Below, piece by piece: positions 63,679 through 64,000 of a stretch of DNA of 64,000 nt. The position numbers and the translations under genes are program-made. This stretch comes from Calothrix parasitica NIES-267 (lineage in GTDB: Bacteria; Cyanobacteriota; Cyanobacteriia; Cyanobacteriales; Nostocaceae), in assembly GCF_002368095.1 (NCBI RefSeq), contig NZ_AP018227.1, positions 7,846,167 through 7,910,166 on the forward strand, read 5' to 3'. Position 1 is the first letter of the stretch. Each line of letters opens with the position of its first letter. Below the pieces are notes generated by a model that worked only from the letters and a program-made list of their open reading frames with translations, searched no databases and was not told the DNA's origin.

Positions 63679-64000
63679 TTAAACCTCATCTCCAATTAAA
63701 CCAAGTTGCTTCATTACTTCGAGTAAGTTGCATTCATACCACCACTCGGTAATCTTACCTTCAACTATGTTTAACAAGGTAAAATCATTCGCTTTTACTG
63801 CTTTATTTGTTGCTGGAGTTCCTAAAAATTCTCCTGAATTTGTTCCTTTAATTGTCGTCCGATAAACAACTTTGTCATCTTCAGCAATTACATCTTCAAC
63901 TTGCTGTTTAATATCGGGAAATCCTTCAAACAAACTCACATTAAATTCTTTATTAGCTTCTAATCCTATAATTGGCTCGGTGAAACTGTTGAAGTGATAC
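63679..64000 (-). CDS. SnoaL-like / ester cyclase family protein (N-terminus cut)
   Basis: The minus-strand frame is open to the window edge, so the N-terminal part is missing and the GTG at 63939 is not the true start. The visible 106 residues have the SnoaL-like NTF2 fold pattern: FEGFPDIKQQVEDVIAEDDKVVYRTTIKGTNSGEFLG.. then VKANDFTLLNIVEGKITEWWYECNLLEVMKQLG. These proteins act as polyketide cyclases, isomerases, or have unknown roles. It precedes the DUF6463-like gene directly, and the two are probably cotranscribed. Confidence 0.78.
   Translation of the reverse strand, partial: YHFNSFTEPIIGLEANKEFNVSLFEGFPDIKQQVEDVIAEDDKVVYRTTIKGTNSGEFLGTPATNKAVKANDFTLLNIVEGKITEWWYECNLLEVMKQLGLIGDEV

Overview
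The window reads as chromosome of a cyanobacterium, probably a filamentous one of the Nostocales type. The evidence is petN (the 29-residue cytochrome b6f subunit), a transhydrogenase split into three genes, an rpmH-rnpA-PH-yidC-jag-yceD cluster, a GlgA2-like glycogen synthase, DUF1825, DUF2808 and LabA-like proteins, a few GCGATCGC (HIP1) sites, and many 7-8 bp tandem repeat arrays between genes. The Nostocales placement is inference. I found no tRNA, rRNA or CRISPR array. Genes are mostly single units separated by AT-rich, repeat-laden spacers.

Layout. 1-9.6 kb: an AraC-like regulator cut by the window edge, acetyl-CoA synthetase (acs), a DUF4365-like protein, an SDR reductase next to a MarR regulator, an Ap4A phosphorylase-like HIT-fold protein, a lipoprotein, and two tandem HEAT-repeat paralogues. 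10-18 kb: glycogen synthase, then two Ser/Thr kinases bracketed by three copies of a ~191 bp palindromic element, then a Tat-exported PhoD-type phosphatase. 18-29.6 kb: a LabA-like NYN protein, a double-domain SagB-type dehydrogenase, a DUF4349 lipoprotein, an aldo/keto reductase, ilvC and an amidase. 30-40 kb: a DUF559 nuclease-like gene between repeats, pyrF, tyrS, a class A penicillin-binding protein, and an alkaline-phosphatase-superfamily hydrolase. 39.8-43.4 kb (minus): the ribosome/membrane-insertion cluster, read from rpmH to yceD. 45.6-48.7 kb: pntA1-pntA2-pntB. 49.5-52.4 kb: a large P-loop NTPase with C-terminal TPRs. 52.6-54 kb: petN with a small membrane-protein partner, then a DEDDh exonuclease. 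57.7-60.5 kb: a class IV aminotransferase and ftsH. 60.9-64 kb: a peptidoglycan-binding protein, an atypical SDR, and a DUF6463-like/SnoaL-like pair cut by the window edge.

The best candidate for an undescribed system is the minus-strand locus 54160-57064. A 104-residue peptide with a double-glycine leader carries a core of repeated [YW]-[IF]-P-x-[EK]-P-I-C-like units. Two large homologous proteins lie downstream. I read each as a PqqD/RRE-like winged helix fused to a heme-oxygenase-like (HDO/TenA-like) helical domain. One keeps a full set of plausible metal ligands. In the other, every aligned histidine has been replaced. In the same frame immediately after the precursor stop codon lies a second core-like sequence ending in the same PVIL-stop. 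I infer a ribosomally made, post-translationally modified peptide (RiPP) pathway with an active enzyme and a catalytically dead partner. No product or enzyme activity can be proven from sequence alone.

The second theme is repeats. MITE-like palindromes, a 196 bp and a 73 bp tandem duplication, and heptamer/octamer arrays fill the spacers. In pyrF and pntA1 the repeat runs into the gene and supplies the last codons and the stop.
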